62,000 bases of DNA from Gnetum montanum (Eukaryota > Streptophyta > Gnetopsida > Gnetales > Gnetaceae): contig MNCI01002812.1 of the NCBI GenBank assembly GCA_015680685.1, positions 440,977-502,976 of the forward strand, read 5' to 3'. The notes under the pieces are model-generated. The model did no database searches, was not told the origin of the DNA, and saw only the letters and a program-made list of their open reading frames with translations. This document shows, piece after piece, positions 1 through 11,111 of this stretch; the stretch's first letter is position 1; the number at the start of each line of letters is the position of its first letter. The position numbers and the translations under genes were made by a program.

Positions 1-1089
1 TATTCAACAGACTGGTATGCGATACCGAATGCATCGGCATTGGGCATGGCTGCTATTTTGGAAGGTAGGTTCCAGGAGGAATGAATGATGTGCTGCCTAA
101 AAATTTGAAATGAGTCCTTCGAAAGGGAAAAAAAACCCTGTTTGGAGAGGAAATAACTTGCACAAATTATTGGAAGTTACAGGGACGAGCTAGAAACGCG
201 CCTGTCGTTGGAACTAATTTCTTTACAGCCTTTGTTTTCAGCCCATGGATTTTGCAGTGCAATCACAGCCAGACCTTTACACGGGATGAAGGCGATCATT
301 TTTGCAAATGCGCACGGAATAATAAGGATCAGAATGTTAAAACGTAGGTTCAGATTCGAGGGTTTCTGTGTGAACAGGCCAAATCTTCTGGGCGATTTTT
401 TCCATTCCGGGGTTTGAATCCACAGAATCGCAGGAGTGTCTGTACATACTATCCCCAACCAGAGCCTCCCTGCGTCCACTTTGAAGTTCACATCCTAAAC
501 AACATCGGCATTGGCGGCGACAAAGAAGTAGACCCGTTGGTTGCGTTCACGGCAGGAAGAAAAGGAAAAACGAATGCCTTGAATACTGGATGGGTGGTTT
601 ATGCTACCACCAAGACCATCGACGTCGATCAGAGCCATTTTGGAGCTGTTTCAAGAACAATTCTGATAATAATCCAGCTGTGCCCGATATTTGCAGATTA
701 AGAAGAACACTTCTATTGCCGCGCAGACTATTTTGGAAAATGACGCTTCCCGGCAGAGTATTTTTGCAAGGCAAGGCCAAACGTGAACTAAACAATGGTT
801 AACAAGGATTTTAAATTTTTAATTTTCAATTCCAGTTTCCTCCTTTCATTCTTTGCCAGTACCCAAATGATCGATTCCTGAACATATTTCTGACAATGAA
901 AAATTCCTTGCTTGTTAATTCATTCTTTATTGCCACATTATCTCTTGCAATCTTTATTCCTTGTTGCGCATCATTATTTCCACCAATAATATTATGGTCT
1001 CCCCTAGATCTCATACCAATGGTATGAAATAGCACACTTACACTCTCCCATTCTTTCAATAACATTTAAAATGAGTCTTACTGTTCCAT
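1..1089. other. Unassigned sequence left of element A
   Basis: I recognise no gene here. Bases 1-800 look less AT-rich than what follows and hold overlapping open frames on both strands: about 95 codons on plus (414-701) and about 105 on minus (491-177). Neither shows a motif I can name. From 800 to 1089 the DNA turns AT-rich, with a short minus-strand frame at 1065-826. It could be a decayed host exon or an unfamiliar repeat. Similarity to element A begins only near 1090-1105. Confidence 0.3.
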
Positions 1090-1865
1090 GAAATGGCCAA
1101 ATGTGCCAACAGTGTGCGACGTGCATTAATTTTTGACAATGGAACCCATTTTACAGGCACTACTTTTTAGAAGCTCATGCAACACTTGGGTGTTGAACAC
1201 AAACTCACAACACCTTACCATCCCCAAGCTAATGGTTAAGCTAAGGTTACCAATAGGGAAATCACAAGAATACTAACAAGAACTATTAGCAAGTATAGGA
1301 AGGATTGGAGCATAAAACTCAATTATGCCCTTTGGGCCTACTGCTCAACTTAGAAACTTCCTATAGGATACTCTCCATATGAGCTTGTGTACAATAAACT
1401 ACCAACACTTTCTATTCAATATGAACTTCGTACACTTTCAACGGCTTGTGATCTTGACCTTGACTTAAGTCTAGCCCAAAAAGAAAGATTAATGAATCTA
1501 AACCTGCTAGATGAAAACTGATTAGTAGCCTTATCATCTAATGAGTTGCACAAGGCCTATACAAAAAACGTCATGACTTGAAAATCAGAAAAGTCAAATT
1601 TCAACCAAGAGATAAGGTTCTCTACTAGAATCCTAAACATGTACCTTAATGAAGTAAGTTCCAAACGTTGTGGGAAGGACCTTATATTATTTACGAGACT
1701 TTTCCTTTTGGGGCCATGTTGATCTATAAATGTGAGAGCCCAAATAAGAAATATTTGGTCAACATCTAACAAATTAAACCTTTTCATGAGCATACACCAA
1801 CTAACACAACAAGCACCTTATCTAATGGACAACACGCTCCATAATTTGAATCTCCTCCTTCTAAC
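1090..1865 (+). pseudogene. Athila-like integrase C-terminal fragment (element A)
   Basis: This is the tail of a Ty3/gypsy integrase, starting within the catalytic core. Conceptual translation gives FDNGTHF (second catalytic Asp), then TTPYHPQANG, a degenerate VTNREI (the catalytic Glu region) and [12 protein letters not shown]. These match the integrase of element D (about 49280-49900) nearly residue for residue. It continues through the DENRLVAL-like stretch into a decayed chromodomain-less tail. In-frame stops replace several codons (after TTF, after ANG, after YCST), so it is dead. The upstream pol is absent, so element A is truncated on the left around 1090. Confidence 0.8.
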
Positions 1866-2858
1866 TTAGTCGTGGGGGAGATGGCCACTCATGCTAATCA
1901 TACAAAGTGGCTCCTTAGTTTTTCAAATTTTTTATTTTACACATTTTTCATTTTACAACTTTTTGTTTTACATATTCTTTGTTTCACATCTTTTTGTTCT
2001 TATGTTATTAGACAAAATAAATGCATGTGTCTTTGCATGGTGTGGTTCCCATTTCAAAAGAAACAAAAAATAATGGGAATTCAAAGCACACCCCTTAGAC
2101 AGAATAAATGGGCTACAAGCACTAGTTATGGGACTAGTCCCCTCTAACTAAGGACCTTTCTCACTTCCTACTTCTTCTTTAATAAGGATCGGTGGTTATT
2201 CTATACGAGCACTCTTGTGTCTCAAGGAATGGATTAGTCTTAGAATGTCAATGCAAAGTCACTGAACGTGGTTGGTTTTGGTCTGGACTAAGAATGGATT
2301 CTATCAAGTCATTTAACCACAAAATTCACAAGGGACTTCATGTGACCATAATTAGAAACTCCATTCCACACACTCTCTCATCCATTTATGGTTTCCATGT
2401 CTCACCTTACTGCTAGTTTCATGTTTTGGTTCAATGTTTTATTTTGATGTGTCAAAATTCTTAGCTAGTTACTTCTAGGTTTTTGTACTTAACCTTCTAT
2501 AACCATTAATCATCCACGGAGCCCATGGACTCTTTGGTTTGAAGTTATGCAAGGGCATAAGAGCCCTGTGCCAACTTTGGGGAGGACCCACTTGCATATC
2601 TTTTGGTTGGGTTAGTTAAGTGCTTTACCCTTAAACACTCTTACAATCAAATCTTTTTGTTTGCCCCTTCAATGACATCCAATTGTACACATCTTCACAA
2701 TATTTTTAGTGAATTATTATTTTCATTATTATGAGTTCTTATACTCTCTTAAAATATTTCCTTGTATTGAAATTTTTCAAATTTAATAGACTGCTTAATT
2801 TAATTAACCTTATTTATCAACCTTCCCACTAACCTTAATTTCAATATTTATTACCAAT
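1866..2858 (+). other. Element A 3' spacer, PPT-like motif and T-rich tract
   Basis: The segment opens with TTAGTCGTGGGGGAG (1866-1880), the purine-rich motif found at the same place in element D (50034). A T-rich run rich in TTTTGTTTTAC follows (1915-2000). At 2028-2150 is a block homologous to D near 50735-50860 (ATGGTGTGGTTCCC, AAAGCACACCCCTTAG, ACAAGCACTAGTTATGGGAC). No ORF is convincing. Element B is inserted at the right edge (CCAAT). The last ~20 bases may instead belong to an inverted LTR that continues at 10858. Confidence 0.6.
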
Positions 2859-3484
2859 TGATGGAACGCGATATCGCAGTTCGCCGCAATGTCTATAAAT
2901 AAGAAGCGGCTCTCCCTTATTCATCATTAGGAGTTAGATTGTAGTGAAGCTCTGGCAATTTCATCCCTCCAGAGATAGGTTATTTCCTGTGTCTGCCCGC
3001 AGTGTGGTGAATGTAATTGTACGACATCCTTTATTCGAGTGTGACGTACTTGGACACGCACATGACCAGCAATAAAGATCGAGATTACTTCATCATTGCA
3101 GCATTCACTTTGTTTATTTATTTAATTGTTATTTACTGCTTTCTTAATTAGTTTCTCTCACCCTTAAACTCCTAGTAACGCGAAATGAGTACGACTTGAT
3201 TANGATTAGATTCTCTTGCCCTTTTCCTCATCGCTTAGCTTAGTTAATATTACTTTTCACTACCTTCAAAAGTAGCATTAGATTAGGAACACATCATACA
3301 CCTCACTCTAGACTAAACCATACGTGACAAATATAATACTAGTCCAGGTGGAAAGACAGTGAACTGTGACCTAAGGATAACTGTCTAGGTGCCACAACTA
3401 GTCTGTCTATGGAGTTTGACTAGATCGTGCATGAAAACACTCGTATTCGTATGGTTGAGTGTAGCGGTATCTCGCGACTCATCA
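2859..3484 (+). repeat. Element B 5' LTR
   Basis: Starts TGATGGAACGCGATATCGCA and carries a TATA box, TATAAATA, at 2894-2901. It ends ...GACTCATCA at 3484. Relative to the 3' LTR it lacks about 140 bp exactly where an N stands (3203), so that loss is probably an assembly collapse. It keeps 59 bp that the 3' LTR has lost between two ACTAGTC repeats (3338-3344 and 3397-3403). Confidence 0.9.
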
Positions 3485-3514
3485 TTAGCGTCGTTGCCAG
3501 GGACGGTGCTAGTT
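3485..3514 (+). promoter_or_regulatory. Element B primer binding site, hairpin-forming
   Basis: Directly after the LTR comes TTAGCGTCGTTGCCAGGGA, a diverged form of the TGGCGCCGTTGCC type seen intact in element D, which complements the 3' end of plant tRNA-Asp. The following ACGGTGCTA can pair back onto TAGCGTCGT with mismatches. Confidence 0.7.
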
Positions 3515-3616
3515 ATCTAGATTAGTTATATCATACAAGGTCGTTGTATAAGGACTTAATGATATATCTCTTAGAAAGAAGTAATTATAAAAAGTCACAT
3601 AAATTCACACACAACA

Positions 3617-5565
3617 ATGCCTCTCCTACAAGATTACAATAATGCCACACTTAGTGAGGAAGTTCATTGGAGAACCAACGAACTATATGACAATGAAGAT
3701 TGGAGTATACAACCTGAAGTGGGAGTTTCCTATAAGCCTGAACGAAAACAACGTCATCACAACGCACGAAAGCATAACTTACCTGATGACGATGAACCCC
3801 CACTGGCCACTATGAGCTTAACGCAAATACAAGAGGCTGTTCGAATCTCACATAGGCATCGTAAAGAGGGCCGTCTACCCAGGCTTGATTTAAACAACTT
3901 TCCTAAATTTTCAGGAGGCTATGACTTAGATCTGCATCAACATTTACAAGCCTTCTACAATGCCTACACATGGAACAACATTGATAACGGGTGGCAAAAA
4001 CTTAAGCTCTTTCCTATGACACTCGTTGACCAAGCAAAAGTATGGTATAGATCGTTAAAACCCAATTCAATACGATGTCGGTCAACAATGGTATAAGTCT
4101 TTAACGAAAAATATCAAACCTACCCAAGAGTGTCAGCCTTGAGGAAACAAATCCAAGGAAGGACACAAGCACAACATGAACCCTTGGACATGGCCTTAGA
4201 AAGATATTATGCACTATTAAACAACTGTCTAGGCCATGGGTTTTTCGAGGAAAGGCTAATGTATCATATCATTGATGGGCTACGTAATGAAACAAGAGAG
4301 ACCTTAGGAATGTATGCCCAAGGTCAATTTTACGAACTATGAACTCATCAAATCCAAGAGCTTATTAAGCGGGTAGCAAAAGAAGAAGGAGATATGGCTC
4401 GATGGGAGAGTGTTGAAAAACATTAACGGGACCGAAATCTCAACTTAACAAAGGTCCATGATCATAAAAAGTAGAAATCAACCAATCTCAAGTTGGAATC
4501 ATCATCTTTGCCAATACAACAATCGTTAGAAGAAGCCGAGGCAAAGATCAATAAGATGTTGGAATGGACATATCAAAAGTGTGGAGAGTGTGTCAACATC
4601 ATTGGAGATAAAGTTTTGACAACCCAAGAAGCAGGATGAAATAGTAGACAATCGGAAAGAAGGAATAAGGAGAATAAGAGCTCAACTGCTAATCATACGT
4701 ATGAATGCAACATATGCCTATACGATCACCCCAAGGGCCAATGCCTAATATTGTTGCATCTACATGAGCATTGGGGAAATACGCTACATCCAAAGTTCAT
4801 ACAAAGATACTATGTTTGATCACAGTGACAACAATTCCAGTCATGGGGGAGACCACCTATAGACTGGAGACACCCTTCATACCATCCAAACCCAAATGCT
4901 TATCTTATTCAACATCCTATTTCCCCAACTGGGCCACCATACTTTATCTCATCACAGTATCATTCTCCTCAATACTATCAACCCATGCCTCCAACACAAC
5001 CACCACCTTGTGCACCTTATAATCCTCCCAATTTTCAACATTCTCATCCTTTTCCTCCTTCCACATCGCCACCAACTGCTCCTAAGGTGCCTGCCCACAA
5101 CAACAACCCATGAACGACACTTGTGCTACTACTACTAACAGCAGTCAAAAGCCTCCCCAACATCAAAAGTGTCCTTTCTTTAAAAATGGCCATAAGAAAG
5201 GACAACACAATTCTGAGGCCACTGCATCTTCCAACTCAGCACAAGTCCCACACTGTGGTGCATCCTTACCTTCAAACCCAACGCCTCATGTAACTTCATC
5301 AGGGCCACCAACTCACACTCCAACAATTATACGGCCCAATGAACATAGACATGGAGAGCAACATCCCAATCCTTTCATACCATCTAACGGTCCCAAACAT
5401 CATAGTGGGTCAACTCATTATCCGGGAACTACATCGTATAAAGTGCCCCACTATGCTTATTATAACCAAGTGTGTGAACCCCAATGGGGTAAGTATGGAC
5501 CAGTTCCAATACTTCCAACATGCAAGGATCCTCATCTTCCATTTATTAATCCTTTCCATACTTAA
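3617..5565 (+). pseudogene. Element B gag (broken) with pol-less C-terminal tail
   Basis: Gag forms the particle that packages element RNA. The ATG at 3617 opens 159 intact codons with a Retrotrans_gag-type core (LNNFPKFSGGYD, HLQAFYNAYTWNN, WQKLKLFPMTL, AKVWYRSLKP). After a stop and frame slip it resumes at 4130 (YQTYPR, ALRKQIQG, EPLDMALERYYALL, YHIIDGLRNETRETLGMYA). Near 4700 is a zinc knuckle, CNICLYDHPKGQC (CX2CX3HX4C, the spacing I associate with Athila gag). A Pro/His-rich stretch follows (4850-5560) and ends in a tail containing YNQVCEP that element C shares (YNQVCDQ) and D lacks. The coding frame runs out at 5565 with no protease. Several in-frame stops make it inactive. Confidence 0.8.
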
Positions 5566-6700
5566 CTGCTTAGTTATGGGGGATATCCCCCATTTTAATA
5601 ACAATAAAGATTAATAAATATTTTTCATTTTTCTTTAATTTTTTAGTTTTTGTTTTCCAGTTTTTCATTTTTCAACTTTTTGTTTTATCTTTTTATCTTT
5701 TTGTATTTTTGTCTTTTTACGTTTTTGTAAGTAATCTCGTCTATGAATAAAACACTCATGGGGATCATTGGTTGAGGTGTGTTCCATGTTATTAAGTCAT
5801 GAGTGATCAATTATTTAGAACAGTGAGCCCATTACACCCACTCATCCACTCTACCAATAAGAGGTTCTGTTCAAGGGTACAGTGATATTCTTGACATTTT
5901 TAAAACTTAAAATTAATTTTGTGTTCATTGTACCTAGAATGAAGAAGGATGGACCAAGATGGAATGATTAGGGTGTAACATCAAGGGGACTTGTGGATTC
6001 TCTTTGGTGACGTCTGTGGAAGCTATCATGCAACATGGTCGTACTAAGATCCTTGAAGACCTAATGAAAAATGGGAGTAAGAGTAATCAAAAGGGCACTG
6101 TGAAACATCCAATACTGTTCTAGGGGGTCCCACTGGAAAGACATGCACCCATGCCTAAAGGTTGGTAGCTTCTCTGGATCCAGTATTCAAAAAAGAGAGA
6201 GAGAGAATAAAAAGAAAAAGAAAAGAAAAAAAAACAAAGTGCCACAAAACAAAAGTCACTCCTCCCTTGAACAAAACACCAAGTGATCGTACGCCTTGTT
6301 ATTATGGTACTCTCATAGTTGCTCATCATGGGATGAAACAGTGCGATGTCACTGATTAGAGGAATGGACTTGGTCTTGATTTTAGAACGATGGGTTAATG
6401 NGTTGCAATCTTCACTGATTCCCTAGCTCACACACACCATTTCTTACCCTTAGCTCATTTTTCATAATTTTCTTTCCCTACTATTATCCCTCTAAATTTC
6501 AACGTTCCAATGTACCATTATATTCCCTTTTTCTTACCACCCAAGGTTTTATTGATAAAATCCACACCGTTATCATTAATGGTGCCTTTTGAACAAATAG
6601 AATTACCCTAAAATCCTTGCTAATAGCCAATGTCCTCAATTTCCATCATTAATTTCAAGAAAATCATTAAAAAATTCAGTCTTTTTATAATGTCTCACAT
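5566..6700 (+). other. Element B spacer between gag and internal promoter block
   Basis: Begins with a perfect 16-bp palindrome, TGGGGGATATCCCCCA (5577-5592), which sits where D has its TCGTGGGGGA motif. A T-rich tract follows (5610-5730). A conserved block (6120-6200, TGGGGTCCCACTGGAAAGACATG-like) is shared with C near 22080. An AG-rich run lies at 6190-6235 and an assembly N at 6401. Short ORFs here look fortuitous. Confidence 0.6.
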
Positions 6701-6950
6701 CACTACATGATATCGTGTACGCATTGTATCATACACGATATCGTGTCCCAGCTGCCTATAAATAGGTGATCCCACCGCAACACTTAGCATCATTTTCTCA
6801 TTCACACGGGGGGAGTTTTTGAAATTTTTCTCTGTGACTTGCGATTGCATGACCCTTGCTTTTCTACTCATATATCGCTCGCTAGTACTTTGATTTTTAT
6901 TCCATTTGAACTTTCTTGAACCTGGAGTGTTCAGCTTAGTCGTGGGGGAG
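6701..6950 (+). promoter_or_regulatory. Element B internal promoter-like block with PPT-like motif
   Basis: GATATCGTGTAC (6709-6720) is repeated within a perfect 14-bp palindrome, ACACGATATCGTGT (6733-6746). A TATA box, TATAAATA, follows at 6757-6764 about 20 bp on. The LTR of this same element has GCGATATCGC and TATAAATA at similar spacing. GGGGGGAGTTTTTGAAA and TCGTGGGGGAG (6939-6950) follow. It sits about 480 bp ahead of the 3' ORF ATG, so it may drive a subgenomic transcript (inference). Confidence 0.55.
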
Positions 6951-7235
6951 AGACACTTGCCGAAAAGTGCCTAACTTTTTTGAAATTTATCATTGCCAAA
7001 GGACATCATTTAGGGTAATTAACTATAACACTTGGAATAATTGTGCCTACAAATCATTTAACCCTTAGGTATATTGAGAGACTAAAATGGAAACCACCTA
7101 AGTCGCAAGACTCATTATTATAAACTTTCGGGCACGATCACACATTATAACATAAGATCTTTAACTAAGGCAAGCAGTAAGGTATAACTTGACTTTGAAA
7201 ACAACCTTACTAATGCTTGGCCTGTGTGATTGCAG

Positions 7236-9998
7236 ATGACCCTGAAACGTGGACAGCAAGAAGGTCCTACCCAAGGTGGAAGCAAACAAGCTCAGAGAGG
7301 TGGAAGACAAAGACCTGCTGAACAACATGCAGAACAGGAGGAGCACTCATTTAGCATCCATCAAGATGAACCTCCTACCAAATGGTCTAGGCAAGCATAA
7401 GGAGGAGCTCCTGTAGAGCTAGAACCGAGACAACAACTCACATTGCCCCAAGATTGCATTCAGGCTATCCATGAAAAATCCACATTTGCTATAGTGATTG
7501 TGGAATTAAACTTTGAATCATTTGCAGAGTTCACTCCTAAGGTCGTTAGGGATCACCTCAAAGGGTCTCCCTTTTGGCCTATCCTCTCTGAAAGCAATGC
7601 CTGGTACCTAGGAGAAAAGTACCAGTTTTGGCACAATAGGGAGCAGGGCACCACTATTAATATTTGTGGTGTGATAGTTGACTTCTCTATGCAGGCAATT
7701 TCGGAAGTGTTAAACCTTCTGAATATAGGGTCCCAGGTTGCTTGGTTATCTACCCATTCAGATCCTGATGTGCAAAAGGATTGGTTAGAGAAGGCTTATG
7801 GTAGAGACAAATCATTTGGCAAGCTGACGACGAAAGAGAGAATTTACTTCAAAATCGGAACATATCACCTCTTCCCCATAAAGGACTTAAAAGAATATCA
7901 ATGTATGCGGCCAAAGCATGTGCAGTGTTGATGGGAAAGGTTAACGCTAACCTACCCCATCTCTATTTAATGGAGATCTTGAGGTGGTTCGAGGAACGAA
8001 ACACAGGGAAGATGGCATTACCTTTCCTTTGTCTTATTAGAAAGCTTTGCCGATGTGCTGGTATCTGGAGATACACCAATGATGTCCTCCGGAAGGCCCA
8101 GGCTGCTTCGTATGCAGAATTGCTAAAGGCGCCAGCTCTAAGAAAGAGCACTGGTGAAGAGCTGGGACCAGAACAAGAAGAAGAACAGGTGGTTGGACTC
8201 AATCAACCTCCAGCCATAGGTCCTAGCCAACAACAAGAAGTAGGGCCTAGCACAAGCCAGGATCAGCCGCCACCGTCACGAGACTACAAACCATCAATGA
8301 GCCATCTTAGGGCCATCGCTGAGATGGTTAGTTGGGGAAGTCGTGATGACGCAAACCTCTTCTGCATCATCGATGATGCTAACCAGCCTACTATTTCATT
8401 AGATCACACAAGGGGTAAATTATCCATTTAAACAGGAGGAGGGGAAAGTAGATGGTCACAAAAGATCTCATGAAACGCAACATCTTTCTAGGTGCAGTTA
8501 GAAACTGGTGAAGGGGCCACTGTGGTGGTCATGCAACACCAGAATGCCATGGGAGCTGTAGATGTGGTCGTAGACCACATCAAAGAATTCCTCAATGTAC
8601 CTATTATGCCACTGGCAGATCTCACAGGAGTGCGGGATGCTTAAACTCAAGCTGGAACCTCAATGACTCCTGCGGAACATGAGGATGTACTTGACAGATT
8701 ACTTCAAACAGGCAAGTAATGATGTCCTTATTTGACATCCCTCAGGATGTCACAGCAATTCAATCAGACCTGATTTCCACAAAGGGGAAACTGGTCATAT
8801 TGAAGTAAGGGCCAAGCATGTTGAAGCTGAAGTGCAGAAACTACAAGAGCAACTCGTGGCCTTACAAGCAGCACAGGGAGACCCTCTGCAATTTGTTCCC
8901 ACAGACTAGTTAGATAACTTTAGAACTAGGTAGCTAACAAAGCTAATTGCAGAGAATAAAAGGGTGGTAGAAGAAAAGGAGAAGGTTGTTTGGGATGCCT
9001 CTATAGCACAGGTGCAAACCCATGCGCATCTTAAGGTACTCAACGCCTTAGAAGAAGAAAACAAGCAGTTGGTTGCAGACAACCTTCGGTTGACCACTGT
9101 AGAGAAACAAAAGAATGTTCTCGATGAACACTTTCATTAGTTACGAGAACAATTCATCCGAGTCAATCGAGATGTGTGCCGTTTAGCCAGAGAAAATCGA
9201 ACCCTCTCAATGGAGGAGGTACGCGCTATTCACCAAAAGTTAGCAATTGAGATAAGTGCATAGCAAAATGAGGCTAAACTACATGAGAAGCTGAAGAAGC
9301 ACTTTCGTGATCAGGTGGGGATGTACAAACAAATCCTAGAGAAGGAGATCCATATGGCCAAGGCTCAAATCAACAATATTAGTGCCCAACACACTGATTG
9401 GTGGGCCATATTGGACACATATGCTTTCGCCCACCAAGCGGAAGTTAAGAACCGAGACCTGCAGATTCAAGACTTGACAGAATACATGGAATTGACAAAC
9501 CTTAGATATGCCAACCTTGCCATGTTAATAGTAGGGCACCCGAGGTTAGAGCTCGAGAAGAAGGTAGCTTCCACCCACATCAAATATGAAGCAGAATTTG
9601 CAGAGTGCAAGAAGTTGGTTGAGAAACTAGATGTCGCAAATTATGAACTTGAGGTGGTAAAAGCAAGCTACCAGGGACAAAAAGACATTGCAACCGACTT
9701 GGCTCGATGGCTAACAGACTTTCATGAATACAAAGATAAAGCTAGAGCCTATGAGGAGGAACGACGGGTGTTCGCGGCTTGGTATGTCAAGGCCAACCAG
9801 ATGTTCCAGCAACTACCCTATCTGTGGGAAGTGCTAACTTTGTCAAACATTGGAACACTAGCATGGACGGCACAAGACCCATGAACCAAAGAGGAGAAGC
9901 TCCAGGCCATACTTCAATGTCATCAAGCTCCAAAGCTTGGAGCACATGACAAAGGGACAGCGCCAATGGAGGAGCCACCGCCACTAGGAACTACATGA
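7236..9998 (+). pseudogene. Element B 3' ORF: plant-transposon-type domain plus coiled coil (broken)
   Basis: The ATG at 7236 follows TGTGATTGCAG, a good splice acceptor. The N-terminus is Gln/Gly-rich and interrupted by TAA at 7398. A ~200-residue globular domain follows: LPQDCIQAIHEKSTF, VIVELNFESF, GVIVDFSMQAISEVLNL, KERIYFKIGTYHLFP, then after a one-base slip near 7888 ACAVLMGKVNANLPHLYL and MALPFLCLIRKLCR. This pattern resembles the 'putative plant transposon protein' domain found near Athila elements. A Pro/Gln linker, a middle domain (ETGEGATVVVMQH, DHIKEF, EHEDVLDRLLQTG, FDIPQDVTAIQSDLI) and a heptad-rich coiled coil to ~9850 follow. The final frame closes TGA at 9998. It occupies the env-like slot of Athila elements, but I see no signal peptide or membrane segment. 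Function unknown. Confidence 0.75.
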
Positions 9999-10153
9999 GT
10001 TCCAAATTTTTTTAGTTGTAGTATATTTTATGTGTTGTGTTTTCTTCCCACACTACGGCATTGTCCCATTTCTTTTTCCATCAATAATCCCATACCTATC
10101 CACTGTGTAATCACTGTAACTCGAGGATGAGTTTTTATTCAGTCGTGGGGGTA
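9999..10153 (+). promoter_or_regulatory. Element B 3' leader and polypurine tract
   Basis: Non-coding AT-rich sequence ends in GATGAGTTTTTATTCAGTCGTGGGGGTA directly against the LTR start TGATGG at 10154. The purine core GTGGGGGTA is where plus-strand DNA priming would be expected. D has the same module at 54930-54966. Confidence 0.75.
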
Positions 10154-10857
10154 TGATGGAACGCAGTATCGCATGGGCCGCAATGTCTATAAATAAGAAG
10201 AGGCTCTCCCTTGTTCATCATTAGGAGTTAGATTGTAGTGAAGCTCTGGCAATTTGATCCCTCCAAAGATAGATTATTTCTCGTGTCTGCCAGTAGTGTG
10301 ATGAATGTAATTGTACGGCATCCTTTATTCGAGTGTGACGTACTTGGACATGCACCTGACTAGCAATAAAGATCAAGATTACTTCATCATTGCAACATTC
10401 ACTTTGTTTATTTATTTATTTAATTGTTATTTTATGCTTTCCTAATTAGTTTCTCTCTTACCCTTATTTCCTAGTAACGTGGAATGAGTATGACTTGATT
10501 ACGAGCATTTAAGTGTGACTACTTGGTAACCTAGTGGCGTACCTAGGATCTGCACTTGGTAATCCTAGTGGTAGTCGTGCACGAGGTCTAAGATGTGTAC
10601 GGATGATCAAGGAACGAATGCTCATCGCACTTAGGCTAGATTAGATTCTCTTACACTTTTCCTCCTAGCTTAGCTTAGTTATTACTTTCCACTACCTCCA
10701 GGAGTAGCATTAGATTAGGAACACATCATACACCTCACTCTGGACTAAACCATACGTGACAAATATAATACTAGTCCGTCTGCGGAGTTCGACCAAATCG
10801 CGTGTGAAAATGCTCGTATTCGTATGGTTGAGTGTAGAGGTATCTCGCCACTCATCA
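10154..10857 (+). repeat. Element B 3' LTR
   Basis: TATAAATA at 10188-10195. It contains the ~140-bp segment (about 10503-10640) that is missing at the N of the 5' LTR. It has lost 59 bp by deletion between ACTAGTC repeats. Ends CTCATCA, followed by the CCAAT duplication. Confidence 0.9.
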
Positions 10858-11111
10858 CCAATCATGAATTGTGTTCAGGAATAATTCACTCGAATCAAGA
10901 CTTCATACAATTGTAGTTGACTACATTGCAGTTATTCACTCTAACTCTAAGTTTAAGTTATGAAAACAAACTACAAGAATTTGGCTAAGTGTTGGATGAA
11001 AGTTATTATTTCGATGCAACAATAGGTTGGTATTTATAGGCATCAACATGGCCTACTACATTACATCTACAATAATGTATGAAGGGCTATGATATGATAA
11101 AAATGATATCA
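10858..11111 (-). repeat. Inverted fragment of a related LTR
   Basis: Read on the minus strand this starts TGATATCATTTTTATCATA and carries GCCTATAAATACC, CTTGTAGTTTGTTTTCATAA and GATTCGAGTGAATTATT, matching the plus-strand LTR at 13440-13720 block for block. Its end at 10858 coincides with element B's insertion site. The ~20 bases left of B (TTTATTACCAAT) continue the alignment, so B probably landed inside this LTR. Confidence 0.6.

Larger units (their letters stand above)
2859..10857 (+). mobile_element. Element B: complete non-autonomous Athila-like retrotransposon
   Basis: Two LTRs (2859-3484 and 10154-10857) both open TGATGGAACGC and close CTCATCA. They are flanked by the same 5-bp target duplication, CCAAT (2854-2858 and 10858-10862). 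Internal order: tRNA-Asp-type primer site, gag, proline-rich gag tail, spacer, internal promoter-like block, 3' ORF with a long coiled coil, polypurine tract. There is no protease, RT, RNase H or integrase. The gag tail runs straight into the spacer, and element C does so at the homologous point, so loss of pol is a lineage trait rather than a private deletion. Mobilisation would need enzymes supplied in trans, plausibly by a D-like element (inference). Confidence 0.85.

Noticed and set aside
7236-9998. Reading the 3' ORF as a viral-type envelope gene
   Set aside because: It occupies the env-like slot, but no signal peptide, membrane span or fusion-like hydrophobic stretch is visible. A globular domain followed by a coiled coil is what the sequence shows.
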